Made by a program: the position numbers and the translations under genes
Notes under the pieces: model-generated
What the model was told of the DNA's origin: nothing
Databases searched by the model: none
Seen by the model: the letters and a program-made list of their open reading frames with translations, nothing else
Shown here: positions 34,912 to 44,608 of the stretch, piece after piece
Layout of the letters: each line of letters opens with the position of its first letter
Numbering within the stretch: position 1 is the stretch's first letter
Assembly: GCA_028280025.1 (NCBI GenBank)
Contig: JANQMO010000044.1
Span: 97,578 to 161,577 of the forward strand
Source: Chlorobium sp.
GTDB lineage: Bacteria; Bacteroidota; Chlorobiia; Chlorobiales; Chlorobiaceae
Reading direction: 5' to 3'
DNA length: 64,000 nt

Positions 34912-36309
34912 GTGGACGACGTGATGCTTGAGGGAAAGCTCGTCAGCGTAATCGGCGCGAAACGGAGCGGTATTGCTGCGGCAGTGCTTCTCAGGGACAG
35001 AGGCGCGGCAGTGTTTGTCAGCGACAGTGCTCCGATTGCGGCAGAAGAGCGTGAATTGCTTCGCAATATCGGTGCTTTCTATGAGGAAGGAGGGCACAGC
35101 GAAAAGGTACTCGATGCTGATTTCGCCGTCGTAAGTCCCGGTATTCCGCCAACGGCCCCGGTGATCCAGCGGCTCGAACATGAGGGAATGACGATCCACA
35201 GCGAGATCGAGCTTGCCTCATGGGTTTGTCCCGCTCGTATTGTCGGTGTTACCGGCACAGACGGCAAGACAACCACCGCCTTGCTGATCGCGGCTATCTG
35301 CGGCTATGACGGTGCTGCGAAAGGGTATCATGCATTCAGTGCCGGAAATATCGGTGTTCCTTTTTCTTCCGTTGTCGGAAAAATGACCCAAAGCGATACC
35401 GCTGTTGTCGAACTCAGCAGCTATCAGCTCGAACGCTGCGACACGTTCCACCCGGAGGTTGCGGTCATAACGAACATCATGCCGGATCATCTTGACCGGT
35501 ACGGGGGCAGTCTGCAGCGTTACAGTGAGGTAAAGTACAGGATATTCGGCAATCAGAGGCCCAATGACTGGCTGGTATACAATTTTGACAACGCAACACT
35601 TCGCGAACGTTTCAGCGGCGGGGGGCGCGGACTTCCCGGCCTGTTTCCGTTCAGTACCGATGCAGAGCGTATCGCAGCGAACAGCGAACGGTATGCAACG
35701 GTTGAGGACGAGGGTGTCGTTACTGTTCTCGACGGACGAAAAGAAAGGGTTATCGGTTTTGAGGATCTTTTCAAGAGGCGTTTCAGGGGGCGCCATAACC
35801 TTGAAAATGTGCTGGCAGCGGCAGCAGCGGCACGGGTCCTCCGTATAGGCGCGCCGTCGGCATATAAGGCGCTCGGGAATTTTGCCGGTGTCGAGCATCG
35901 CCAGGAGCTTGTCGGAACGATTGGCGGCGTTGACTGGATCAACGATTCCAAGGCGACCAACCTCAACGCGCTCAAGCATGCCCTGCAGAGCGTTCCGGAG
36001 AGAGTTCTGCTTATTGCGGGAGGACGGGCGAAAGGAGAGGATTTCAGGGACATCACCGGGGAGGTAAGAGGAAGGGTCTCGACGCTGGTGGTCTTTGGTG
36101 AATCGATGGAAACAATTGCCGAGGCGCTCTCTCCGGTCGTCAGCGTGGAGCGGGCCGGTTCCCTGAAAGAAGCCGTGCTGTTCTGCCGCAACGCGGCCGC
36201 AAAGGGTGATACGGTCCTGTTTTCTCCCGGCTGTTCAAGCTTCGACATGTTTGAAAACTTCGAGGAACGGGGAAAAGCCTTCAAGGACCTAATCCGGGAG
36301 TTTGTATGA
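34912..36309 (+). CDS. murD: UDP-MurNAc-L-alanine:D-glutamate ligase
   Basis: MurD adds D-glutamate, the second residue of the stem peptide. The 465-residue protein starts at GTG 34912, two bases after the mraY stop, with gagg inside mraY as ribosome site; an ATG 12 bases later is an alternative. Motifs are the N-terminal LVSVIGAKRSGIAAA, the P-loop GVTGTDGKTTTALL, VELSSYQLE, FAGVEHRQE and WINDSKATN, and the C-terminal FSPGCSSFDMFENFEERG. It overlaps ftsW by 4 bases. Confidence 0.96.
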   Translation: MDDVMLEGKLVSVIGAKRSGIAAAVLLRDRGAAVFVSDSAPIAAEERELLRNIGAFYEEGGHSEKVLDADFAVVSPGIPPTAPVIQRLEHEGMTIHSEIELASWVCPARIVGVTGTDGKTTTALLIAAICGYDGAAKGYHAFSAGNIGVPFSSVVGKMTQSDTAVVELSSYQLERCDTFHPEVAVITNIMPDHLDRYGGSLQRYSEVKYRIFGNQRPNDWLVYNFDNATLRERFSGGGRGLPGLFPFSTDAERIAANSERYATVEDEGVVTVLDGRKERVIGFEDLFKRRFRGRHNLENVLAAAAAARVLRIGAPSAYKALGNFAGVEHRQELVGTIGGVDWINDSKATNLNALKHALQSVPERVLLIAGGRAKGEDFRDITGEVRGRVSTLVVFGESMETIAEALSPVVSVERAGSLKEAVLFCRNAAAKGDTVLFSPGCSSFDMFENFEERGKAFKDLIREFV

Positions 36310-37514
36310 CGAGACCGTTTGAGTACAGTCTTGAAGAAAACTATTCGGGTGGGCTCGCCGGTGCGGTACATACGGGCGACTCCAAAAGTTTCGCAGGGAA
36401 ATTTCTTCTGCTTATCGTCGTTCTCCTGATGTGTATCGGTATTGTGGTTGTTTATACCAGCGGAGCAGGGTGGGCCCAGCGTAAATTCTCGAATCAGGAA
36501 TACTTTCTCTGGAGACAGGTGATCTATGCTGTTCTCGGGCTCGGGACCGTTTTCTTTTTTTCCACCATTGACTACAGGATTTTCAGGAAACTGAGCAAGG
36601 TGTTTTTCTTTGCAAGCATTCTTCTGCTTGGCGGACTGCTGGTTTTCAAGTTTTTGGGGGTGATAAAGGGAGCGGCACGATGGATATATATCGGGCCCTT
36701 GAGTTTCCAGGTGTCCGATTTTGCCAAGTATGCAATGATTTTTCATTTCGCCAGACTGATCACCGACAAGAAGGAGTACATCAAGGATCTCAATGAAAGC
36801 TACTACCCCATGCTGACCCTTCTCATGATGGTGGTTTCCCTGATCGCCTTCGCACCGAATTTCAGTACGGCTTCTCTGGTGGCGCTGATCGGCTTTTCAA
36901 TGATGTTTCTCGGCGGGGCACGCCTGAAATACCTCCTTCTGACGGCGGCAGCTCTCGTCCCGCTGGCAATTGCGTTTGCCATGTCGAGATCATACAGGGT
37001 CGACAGAATTCTATCCTTTTTCAACGGCGGCGACGAAGGGCAGCTTTCCTACCAGGTCCGCCAGGCCCTGATCGGGCTCGGAAACGGCGGCATGTTCGGA
37101 CTCGGCATCGGTGAAAGCAAGCAGCGGGAACTGTTCCTTCCTCTCTCGTATAATGATTTTGTTTTTGTCATCATCGGAGAGGAGTTCGGCTTTGTCGGCG
37201 CGTTGGTCGTGCTGCTTCTGTTTGCTCTGTTTTTTATCTGCGGGCTTGTTATCGCAAAAAATGCAGCAGACGGTTTCGGCCGTTTTGTCGCTCTCGGTAT
37301 AACCATCACCATCGTGCTGTATGCCCTTGTCAACATCGCTGTCGCGAGCAACGTGCTGCCGACGACAGGTGTCGCGCTTCCGTTTATCAGTTACGGGGGA
37401 ACAGCGCTCCTGTTCAATTCGCTGGGGGTGGGTATCCTTGTCAGCATATCGAGGAAAAAGAAGCCCCCCGCAGCAGCATCTTCCGGCAACGAGATGACGG
37501 AGGGAGCCGTATGA
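36306..37514 (+). CDS. ftsW: Septal peptidoglycan glycosyltransferase FtsW
   Basis: FtsW is the SEDS-family polymerase that works with FtsI at the septum. The 402-residue protein has about ten membrane helices after a soluble start of some 35 residues. It carries the family hallmarks GAARWIYIGPLSFQVSDFAK (with the aspartate-containing loop) and the C-terminal PTTGVALPFISYGGTALLFN. The ATGA overlaps at both ends (murD and murG) indicate tight coupling. Confidence 0.96.
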   Translation: MTRPFEYSLEENYSGGLAGAVHTGDSKSFAGKFLLLIVVLLMCIGIVVVYTSGAGWAQRKFSNQEYFLWRQVIYAVLGLGTVFFFSTIDYRIFRKLSKVFFFASILLLGGLLVFKFLGVIKGAARWIYIGPLSFQVSDFAKYAMIFHFARLITDKKEYIKDLNESYYPMLTLLMMVVSLIAFAPNFSTASLVALIGFSMMFLGGARLKYLLLTAAALVPLAIAFAMSRSYRVDRILSFFNGGDEGQLSYQVRQALIGLGNGGMFGLGIGESKQRELFLPLSYNDFVFVIIGEEFGFVGALVVLLLFALFFICGLVIAKNAADGFGRFVALGITITIVLYALVNIAVASNVLPTTGVALPFISYGGTALLFNSLGVGILVSISRKKKPPAAASSGNEMTEGAV

Positions 37515-38602
37515 AAGTCATCTTTGCGGGAGGAGGGACCGGGGGACACCTTTATCCGGCGGTTGCCATGGCCGAAGAGCTTCTGAAACTGAATCCGGAA
37601 GCCGATGTGTCTTTTGCCGGAACCGAACGCGGGATCGAGGCGACCGAAATACCCCGCCTCGGTTATCGGTTGCATCTGTTCAAGGTGCGCGGATTCAGCC
37701 GGGGCAAAACACCTTCGGACCTGATGCGCAATGCAGGTGTTCTGGCCGATTTTGCAGGATCGGCAGCGAGAGCGGTATCGCTTGTCAGAAAGGAAAAGCC
37801 CGATGTCGTTGTCGGTACGGGCGGTTTTGTAAGCGCTCCCCTGCTGCTTGCTGCGCAGATGCTCGGCACGCCGAACCTGATCCAGGAACAGAACGCGTTT
37901 CCCGGTCTGACAACCCGGCTTCTTTCCATGCGGGCAACCGAGCTGCATCTGTCATTTGAAGAGAGCCGCCGGCATGTTACAAGAAAAAGCGGGGTATGGG
38001 TTTCAGGGAATCCGGCACGGTCGTTTTCGCTTTCCGATTCCGGCGAGGCAAGGAAATCGTTCGGGCTCGATCCGGAGAAAACCACGCTTCTTGTTTTTGG
38101 CGGAAGCCGCGGTGCCCGGTCGATCAACAACGCGGTGAAACAATGGCTCGGGGACATTGAGGGCAGGTTCAATCTCATCTGGCAGACAGGCTCTCTGGAC
38201 ATCGATGCGATCCGGAGCGAGTACCGTCCGTCAGCGAACCTCTGGTTCGGCCCCTATATCGATACCATGGGGACCGCCTATTCCGCATCGGATATGGTGC
38301 TCTGCAGGGCGGGAGCTTCTACCGTAGCCGAGCTGACAAATCTCGGTAAACCGGCGATACTGGTTCCCTACCCTCATGCGACCGGGAATCACCAGTTTTT
38401 CAATGCCGAGGCTCTGTCGAAAGACGGTGCAGCCGTATTGATCGAGGACAGTGTCATAGGTTCAGCGAGCGCAAAGGAGCAGGTTATCGGCCTGCTGGGT
38501 GACGGGGGCAGGAGAGCGGCAACGGCTGCCGCCTGCAAGCGTCACGGGATGCCCCGGGCTGCTCTTGAACTGGCGGAAAGAATTGAACAACTTGCATCGT
38601 GA
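37511..38602 (+). CDS. murG: Undecaprenyldiphospho-muramoylpentapeptide beta-N-acetylglucosaminyltransferase
   Basis: MurG adds GlcNAc to lipid I to form lipid II at the inner face of the membrane. The 363-residue protein has the N-terminal G-loop FAGGGTGGHLYPAVAMA, the second loop VVGTGGFVSAPLL, LIQEQNAFPG, the LLVFGGSRGARSINN loop and the C-terminal RAGASTVAELTNLGKPAILVPYPHA, which binds UDP-GlcNAc. It overlaps ftsW by ATGA. Confidence 0.97.
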   Translation: MKVIFAGGGTGGHLYPAVAMAEELLKLNPEADVSFAGTERGIEATEIPRLGYRLHLFKVRGFSRGKTPSDLMRNAGVLADFAGSAARAVSLVRKEKPDVVVGTGGFVSAPLLLAAQMLGTPNLIQEQNAFPGLTTRLLSMRATELHLSFEESRRHVTRKSGVWVSGNPARSFSLSDSGEARKSFGLDPEKTTLLVFGGSRGARSINNAVKQWLGDIEGRFNLIWQTGSLDIDAIRSEYRPSANLWFGPYIDTMGTAYSASDMVLCRAGASTVAELTNLGKPAILVPYPHATGNHQFFNAEALSKDGAAVLIEDSVIGSASAKEQVIGLLGDGGRRAATAAACKRHGMPRAALELAERIEQLAS

Positions 38603-38615
38603 AAGGAAAGGAACT

Positions 38616-39998
38616 GTGGAACTGGGAAACACGAAACATGTGCACATTGTCGGGATAGGCGGAGCAGGTATGAGCGCCATTGCCGAGCTTCTTTTGCAGT
38701 CGGGTTTTATCGTGACCGGATCGGATATCGTTTCGAGTGACGTGACTAAAAAACTGTGCCGGGAGGGCGCCGTGGTTGCAAAAGGTCACAGTGCGGAACA
38801 TGTCGGGACGTGCGATGTCGTTGTGTACTCATCGGCAGTTGCTGCGAGCGACAATGTTGAACTTGCGGCTGCGCAGCAGAGAGGGATACCGGTTATTAAA
38901 AGAGATGAGATGCTGGGGGAGATGATGCGCTATAAAAGCGGCATCTGTATTGCGGGCACGCACGGAAAGACAACCACGACGGCAATGATCGCAACGATCC
39001 TGATTGAAGCAGGAGAATCGCCTACCGTGATGATCGGAGGCGTTTCGGACTATCTGAAGGGAAGCGCAAGGGTCGGCAGCGGTAAATACATGGTTATAGA
39101 GGCGGACGAATACGATCGGGCATTTCTGAAGCTTACGCCGTCACTGGCCGTCATCAACAGTCTCGAGATCGAGCATACCGATACTTACCGGGGATTGGAA
39201 GAGCTCCATGACGCGTTCATCGGTTTTGCCAACAAGGTTCCGTTTTACGGCAGAGTGTTCTGTTGTGTCGACTGGCCTGAAGTTCGAAGCATTATTCCCC
39301 GCCTCGAGCGCCGCTCGATAACCTACGGCATCGAAGAGACTGCCGAGTATACTGCCCGGGACATCCATATCGACCGGAACGAGACATCTTTCAGGGTGGA
39401 GTGCCGGAAAAAAGAGCTGGCAAGGTTCAGCATGTCTGTTCCAGGGCGCCATAACGTCCAGAACGCGCTTGCGGCAATTGCCGTGTGTACTGAAGCAGGT
39501 CTTCCTGCAGAAGAGATCGTCAGGGGAATTGCTTCTTTCAGCGGAATGAAGCGTCGTTTTCAGGTTCGGTACAACAGAGAGGGGGGGCCGGTCATCGTCG
39601 ATGATTACGCGCATCATCCTTCTGAAGTCAGGGCGGCGGTCAGGGCCGCCAAGGCAGGCTGGGGCGATTATGAGGTTATCGCGGTCTTTCAGCCTCATCT
39701 TTTTTCCCGGACGGCAGCGTTTGCCAACGAGTTTGGCTGGGCGCTGAGTCATGCTGACAGAATTGTCGTCACTGAAGTTTTTGCCGCACGTGAAAAAGCC
39801 GAAGAGTTCCCCGGCGTGAGCGGAAGGCTGGTCGCCGATGCGGCAAGAGTCGCAGGGGGGCGGGACGTCCGCTTCATTCCACGGGAGGAACTCTGCGCCG
39901 CCCTGGCGGGTTACTGTGTTTCCAAAAAACTCCTGCTGTTGATGGGAGCCGGCGATATTACATCTGCTGCCGCGGAGCTTTCCGGGATGTGCGGCTGA
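38616..39998 (+). CDS. murC: UDP-N-acetylmuramate:L-alanine ligase
   Basis: MurC attaches the first amino acid of the stem peptide. The 460-residue protein starts at GTG 38616 (MELGNTKHVHIVGIGGAGMS), with aaagga five bases upstream. A longer frame starting inside murG lacks support. It has the Mur P-loop IAGTHGKTTTTAM, VIEADEYDRAFL, the FNG/EHTD-type block NSLEIEHTDTY, and the C-terminal VDDYAHHPSEV and FQPHLFSRT. Confidence 0.96.
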   Translation: MELGNTKHVHIVGIGGAGMSAIAELLLQSGFIVTGSDIVSSDVTKKLCREGAVVAKGHSAEHVGTCDVVVYSSAVAASDNVELAAAQQRGIPVIKRDEMLGEMMRYKSGICIAGTHGKTTTTAMIATILIEAGESPTVMIGGVSDYLKGSARVGSGKYMVIEADEYDRAFLKLTPSLAVINSLEIEHTDTYRGLEELHDAFIGFANKVPFYGRVFCCVDWPEVRSIIPRLERRSITYGIEETAEYTARDIHIDRNETSFRVECRKKELARFSMSVPGRHNVQNALAAIAVCTEAGLPAEEIVRGIASFSGMKRRFQVRYNREGGPVIVDDYAHHPSEVRAAVRAAKAGWGDYEVIAVFQPHLFSRTAAFANEFGWALSHADRIVVTEVFAAREKAEEFPGVSGRLVADAARVAGGRDVRFIPREELCAALAGYCVSKKLLLLMGAGDITSAAAELSGMCG

Positions 39999-40055
39999 AT
40001 GATGAATTGGCAACGATCATATGCCGTTTCTTGAAACCGATCAGAGCATCATGAG

Positions 40056-40991
40056 ATGATTAGTACTGAAGAATTGCTGGATACAATCAGAGGTGACGTC
40101 TTGCTTGGAGAATCCATGAAAGAGCATACCTCACTGAGGATAGGCGGCTGTGCCGATTTTTTTGTCGACCCTCTCGACCCTGACGACCTTTGCAGGGCGA
40201 TATCGCTCTTCGAATCCAGGAACCTGCCGTTTACGCTTGTCGGCAGGGGGACGAACCTTCTGGTGCATGATGATGGTGTCCGGGGGGCGGTCATCCTTAC
40301 AAAACGTGCACTTGGAAGGCACTCGTTCAAAAAAAACACCGTTACAGCAGGAGCGGGAGTCAGTCTTGCGATGCTGGCTGAAAAGACGTTCTCGGCATCG
40401 CTTGGGGGTATTGAAATGCTTCAGGGCATTCCTGGAACGCTGGGCGGCGCGGTCGTTATGAACGCGGGGGCATATGGTCAGGAAATAGGTGATGTGGTTT
40501 CCTGGGTTGAGGTGTACGATCAGGGGAAGTCGCGCGTTATTCCTGCCAGTGATATCGAGTTCGGGTATCGGCAAAGCTCCCTCGAGGATTATACCGTTCT
40601 CGGTTCCGGACTGAAACTCAAGAAGCTTGCCGGAGGCGAGCGTGATGAACGGGCAGGCATGTGCCGCGACGCTCTGGAGAAAAGAGCGGTTTGCCAGCCG
40701 CTTTTTCTGCCGAACGCGGGCTCCATTTTCCGCAATCCCGTCATGCCGGGCAAAAGCCATTCCGGGCTTACAGCCGGTCAGATGATTGATGCATGCGGAC
40801 TGAAAGGAATACGGAGGGGAGGCGCGATGATATCGGACGTCCATGCCAATATCATAATCAATACCGGTGACGCAAAAGCCGCTGAAGTATTTGAGCTGAT
40901 CTGTCATGTAAAAGATCGTGTCTGGAAGATGTTCGGAGTTGCTCTCGAACTGGAAATCAAGCTGCTCGGCTATGAAAAAACCCTGTGCTGA
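40056..40991 (+). CDS. murB: UDP-N-acetylenolpyruvoylglucosamine reductase
   Basis: MurB is the FAD enzyme that reduces UDP-GlcNAc-enolpyruvate to UDP-MurNAc. The 311-residue protein has HTSLRIGGCADFFVDP, the FAD-binding GRGTNLLVHDDGVRG, and GIPGTLGGAVVMNAGAYG. It also has IEFGYRQSSL, NAGSIFRNP with the catalytic serine, and the final glutamate region DVHANIIINTGDAKAAEV. It ends in a TGATG overlap with ftsQ. Confidence 0.95.
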   Translation: MISTEELLDTIRGDVLLGESMKEHTSLRIGGCADFFVDPLDPDDLCRAISLFESRNLPFTLVGRGTNLLVHDDGVRGAVILTKRALGRHSFKKNTVTAGAGVSLAMLAEKTFSASLGGIEMLQGIPGTLGGAVVMNAGAYGQEIGDVVSWVEVYDQGKSRVIPASDIEFGYRQSSLEDYTVLGSGLKLKKLAGGERDERAGMCRDALEKRAVCQPLFLPNAGSIFRNPVMPGKSHSGLTAGQMIDACGLKGIRRGGAMISDVHANIIINTGDAKAAEVFELICHVKDRVWKMFGVALELEIKLLGYEKTLC

Positions 40992-41854
40992 TGCGAGGTT
41001 TTGTTTTCGAAGACGATCCCGGTCCTGCCGCCAAAGGCGGTAAAGAGCCGTTACACCAGGACGAAGACCATGGCGGCGGGTCTGCAGGATTACGCTGGCA
41101 GCTTATTGTCCTGTTCCTGCTTGTTGTTGTCGGCGCTCTTGCCGCTCTTGGAGTAAGTGCCAGGTTCTGGAAAAAAGGAGTGCTGGTAAGGGAGGTTGTT
41201 GTTTCCGGTAACAAACTGCTCGGTTCCGGGGATCTGGACCAGCTGACAGAAGGCTTCATTGGCGTTCCCATAGAAAACGTCGACGAAGCCGGGCTTGCCG
41301 GACGTATCGAGGCACTTCCCTACATTTTAAAAGCTGACGTCAGGAGGGAGATGAACGGGATAGTGCGGATCATGATCGAAGAGCGCAGTCCGCTGGCACT
41401 GGTGATGAAAGGACAGAAGGTCCTTGTTATGGACAGCCACGGCTACATTCTGCCTTACCGGGAACTGAATTCGCCTTCCATGTCGTTTCGGGTTCACGGA
41501 GTGAAGACAAGTTTTGCCGAAAGCCGCCGGGAAAAAGCCGATGAAAAAGACCTGAGCATCGTCAAGGAAATGATCGGTGCATTGGAAGCATCGGATTATG
41601 CGCGTTTGCTCTTCAGGGAGCTCTTCCTCGAAAGAAAGAACGGAACGTATTTTTCTGTTGCCGGATCCCCTACGGTTTTTCTTGTCGGCAATGATGGCGG
41701 CTACAAGGAAAAGTTGAAAAAATTCGAGATATTCTGGCAAAAGGTGCTTGCAAAAAAGGGGCTCGACGGTTTTGAAAAAGTCGATCTGAGGTTTGCCGAT
41801 AACGTGTATGCAGTAGAGAACGGCAGCCGGAGTCTCGACAGGGTAACGCCCTGA
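40991..41854 (+). CDS. ftsQ: Cell division protein FtsQ
   Basis: FtsQ connects early and late divisome proteins. The 287-residue product has a charged cytoplasmic part, one membrane helix (LIVLFLLVVVGALAALGV), and then a POTRA domain (VLVREVVVSGNKLLGSGDLDQL, with ENVDEAGLAGRIEALPYILKADVRR). A beta domain follows. The start at ATG 40991 uses the last base of the murB stop. Assignment rests on domain order and position between murB and ftsA. Confidence 0.9.
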   Translation: MRGFVFEDDPGPAAKGGKEPLHQDEDHGGGSAGLRWQLIVLFLLVVVGALAALGVSARFWKKGVLVREVVVSGNKLLGSGDLDQLTEGFIGVPIENVDEAGLAGRIEALPYILKADVRREMNGIVRIMIEERSPLALVMKGQKVLVMDSHGYILPYRELNSPSMSFRVHGVKTSFAESRREKADEKDLSIVKEMIGALEASDYARLLFRELFLERKNGTYFSVAGSPTVFLVGNDGGYKEKLKKFEIFWQKVLAKKGLDGFEKVDLRFADNVYAVENGSRSLDRVTP

Positions 41855-41870
41855 CATCATCTCCCGGGAA

Positions 41871-43163
41871 ATGAACATGCAGAAAAACAATATTGTCGTC
41901 GGGCTTGACATAGGGACAACAAAGGTCTGTGTTGTGGTTGCCGAAAGGGATGAGATGGGTAAACTCAACATCCTTGGTCAGGGGCGTGCGGATTCGGAGG
42001 GTCTGCAGCGGGCAACCGTCGTGAACATCAACAAGACCGTTGATGCGATCAGGACGGCCGTAGCCGACGCCGAACGGGAGTCATCGATTCGTGTCAGGGG
42101 AGTCAATGTCGGAATATCGGGCACACACGTACACTGCATCACCAGCAATTCCGAGATCAGCATCAACCAGACCGGGATTGTCAATCTCTCGGATATCAAG
42201 CGCTTCCTGGAGAACGCCAAGAAAAATATCCGGTACCTGGATATCGATCATGAGATCATTCATGTCATTCCCCAGGAGTTTATCGTCGACGACCAGGAAG
42301 GCGTGCTCGATCCGATCGGCATGGCCGGAACGACGATGCGCGGAAGCGCCTATATTGTTGTGGGGACCAAAACCAAGATTAAAAACATTCGCCAGTGTGT
42401 TGAAAAAGCCGGTCTGGTCGTCAATGCCATGACGTTCGAGCCGATAGCCTCGGGGCTGGCCGTCATGACCAAAAGCGAGAAGAAAAGCGGCGTGGTGATT
42501 ATCGATATCGGCGGGGGAACCACCGAGATGGCTATATACATCGATGGTGCTATCCGTTTTTCCGAGGTGGTGAAGATAGCGGCAAACGATGTCACCAAAG
42601 ACGTGGCGTTCGGCGTAAAGGCGATCCTCGAAGTTGCAGAGGAATTGAAGATCAAGCATGGTTTCGCATACTCCAAAGAGCCCCAGGAGGATGAAGAGAT
42701 CCTTATTGAGGGAATGGAGGGGCGTCCCCCGAAATCCTTTATGAAAAGCTGGCTGACGTTGATCATAGAAGCACGGATGATGGAGATTTTCGAACTCATA
42801 CGGGAGTCTCTCGTGCATTCGGGATACTACGATTATCTCAATGCCGGAGCGGTCATCACAGGCGGCGGGAGCCTTATCCCCGGTACTGATACCCTTGCTT
42901 CGGGTATTCTCGGACTCGATGTCAGGACAGGTTTCCCGGAAGGGGTATCGGGAGGGATGAAAGGCGCGATCAACAATCCTGTGTATGCAACCGTTATGGG
43001 CCTTGTCGCGCATTCATTCGCAAACAGTGATTTTCAGGACAAGGATGTCATCGATATGCGAAACGGAAAAACAGGATCGTCTGGTGATGAAGGGCAGTCC
43101 ACAAAGGCTGCTGCCGGGAAAAAGATGGTTGACCGCCTGAGAGACTGGTGGGAAAAGCTTTAG
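41871..43163 (+). CDS. ftsA: Cell division protein FtsA
   Basis: FtsA is the actin-like ATPase that tethers FtsZ to the membrane. The 430-residue protein opens with the phosphate loop VGLDIGTTKVCVVVAE. It has the SHS2 (1C) insert typical of FtsA, the second phosphate site VIIDIGGGTTEMAIY, and the adenosine motif AGAVITGGGSLIPG. The C-terminal amphipathic helix reads VDRLRDWWEKL, as expected for the membrane-targeting sequence. Confidence 0.96.
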   Translation: MNMQKNNIVVGLDIGTTKVCVVVAERDEMGKLNILGQGRADSEGLQRATVVNINKTVDAIRTAVADAERESSIRVRGVNVGISGTHVHCITSNSEISINQTGIVNLSDIKRFLENAKKNIRYLDIDHEIIHVIPQEFIVDDQEGVLDPIGMAGTTMRGSAYIVVGTKTKIKNIRQCVEKAGLVVNAMTFEPIASGLAVMTKSEKKSGVVIIDIGGGTTEMAIYIDGAIRFSEVVKIAANDVTKDVAFGVKAILEVAEELKIKHGFAYSKEPQEDEEILIEGMEGRPPKSFMKSWLTLIIEARMMEIFELIRESLVHSGYYDYLNAGAVITGGGSLIPGTDTLASGILGLDVRTGFPEGVSGGMKGAINNPVYATVMGLVAHSFANSDFQDKDVIDMRNGKTGSSGDEGQSTKAAAGKKMVDRLRDWWEKL

Positions 43164-43193
43164 AACGGTCCTTTAAGAGGAGGAACAAGACTC

Positions 43194-44459
43194 ATGGCGT
43201 TTGAACTGGATCCCGGATTGTTTGAAAATGAAGAGGAAAAGGCTGTATCCATCAAGATTGTCGGTATCGGCGGCTGCGGAGGCAATGCGGTAAACAACAT
43301 GATTGACCGCAGGATTGCCAGCGTGGATTTCATCGCGTTCAATACCGACCGCCAGGCACTGCTCAACTCGAAGGCTCCCGTAAGGGTTCAGATCGGCAAA
43401 AAAGCCACAAACGGTCTGGGTGCGGGTGCGGACCCGGCCAAGGGCAGACAGGCGGCCGAGGATGACCGTGATGTTATCGCCGATCAGCTCAGGGGCGCCG
43501 AGCTTGTTTTTATAGCGGCGGGGATGGGAAAAGGAACCGGGACCGGCGCGGCCCCGGTTGTCGCTTCGATAGCCAGGAACATGGGTATTCTTACCATCGG
43601 TGTCGTGACCAGGCCGTTCAGGTTCGAGGGGATAATTAAAGCCGGGATAGCCGATGGCGGCATTACCGAGCTCAGGAAGTATATCGATACGCTTATTGTT
43701 ATCGAGAATGAAAAAATTCTCAGTATTGCCGAGGAAAGCATTGGTGCAACCGAGGCGTTCAACATGGCAAATGATGTTCTCTACCGGGCAGCCAAGGGCA
43801 TTGCCGATATCATCACCAGCCATGGTCATGTCAACGTTGATTTTGCCGACGTGAGAAGTATTATGTCCGATGCCGGCGACGCGGTCATGGGTTCGGCAAC
43901 CGCATCGGGAGACAGGCGGGCCCTCAAGGCCACGACGGAAGCGATTGCAAGCCCTCTGATGGAGGGGGTCACCCTCAAAGGCGCAAAGGGAGTGCTGGTC
44001 AATATGACCGGCGATGTTACCATGAGGGATATGTCCGAAGCGATGAACTACCTCGAGGAGCAGGTGGGAAGAACGGCAAAAATCATCAATGGTTATGTCG
44101 AAAATCCTGAAGCATCCGGAGAGATACGGGTAACGGTCATCATAACCGGTTTCAGCCGTGCAGATGATGAGGGTTCCGCAAAAGAAGCGGAAACAGGTCT
44201 GCATGGCCGCAATCCCGAACTGCCGAAAGGATTGCATTCACCTCAGCTTTACCGGCCTGCAGGGGCGGGCATGCACGAGCAGCAGCCTGACGATTACAAT
44301 AAACCCGCCTACCTGCGGCGAAACATTTCCATACGTGAACCCTTTGAGGTTCCCCGGCAGGCAAGGGATGAAGGAGCCGAAGAGGATGAGGGCGGGAACG
44401 ATGTTATTCGCAAGGGAGAAGCCGGGACTCCGGCATATCTGAGGCGCCGCGGGAGATAA
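43194..44459 (+). CDS. ftsZ: Cell division GTPase FtsZ
   Basis: FtsZ polymerises into the cytokinetic ring. The 421-residue protein has the GTP-binding IVGIGGCGGNAVNNM and the tubulin signature AAGMGKGTGTGAAPVVA. It also has the synergy-loop NVDFADVRSIM, which completes the active site. After the globular domain (to about residue 320) comes a long linker. The linker holds one PAYLRR motif at about 371-376 and a second at 413-418 as the extreme C-terminal peptide, an unusual duplication of the partner-binding tail. A strong gaggagga site precedes ATG 43194. Confidence 0.97.
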   Translation: MAFELDPGLFENEEEKAVSIKIVGIGGCGGNAVNNMIDRRIASVDFIAFNTDRQALLNSKAPVRVQIGKKATNGLGAGADPAKGRQAAEDDRDVIADQLRGAELVFIAAGMGKGTGTGAAPVVASIARNMGILTIGVVTRPFRFEGIIKAGIADGGITELRKYIDTLIVIENEKILSIAEESIGATEAFNMANDVLYRAAKGIADIITSHGHVNVDFADVRSIMSDAGDAVMGSATASGDRRALKATTEAIASPLMEGVTLKGAKGVLVNMTGDVTMRDMSEAMNYLEEQVGRTAKIINGYVENPEASGEIRVTVIITGFSRADDEGSAKEAETGLHGRNPELPKGLHSPQLYRPAGAGMHEQQPDDYNKPAYLRRNISIREPFEVPRQARDEGAEEDEGGNDVIRKGEAGTPAYLRRRGR

Positions 44460-44608
44460 CAGGCCGTGATCCCTGTCATCGGAAATCTTTTCAGAAATGT
44501 AACTCCTGATGGTTTGGCCGGGATTGTTTGTGCCCTCGTACATGTTATCTTGTGTGCAGATAGTGAATGCCGGCAAGGCGAGGTTTTAGTAACAATTAAT
44601 TCCGGAGG

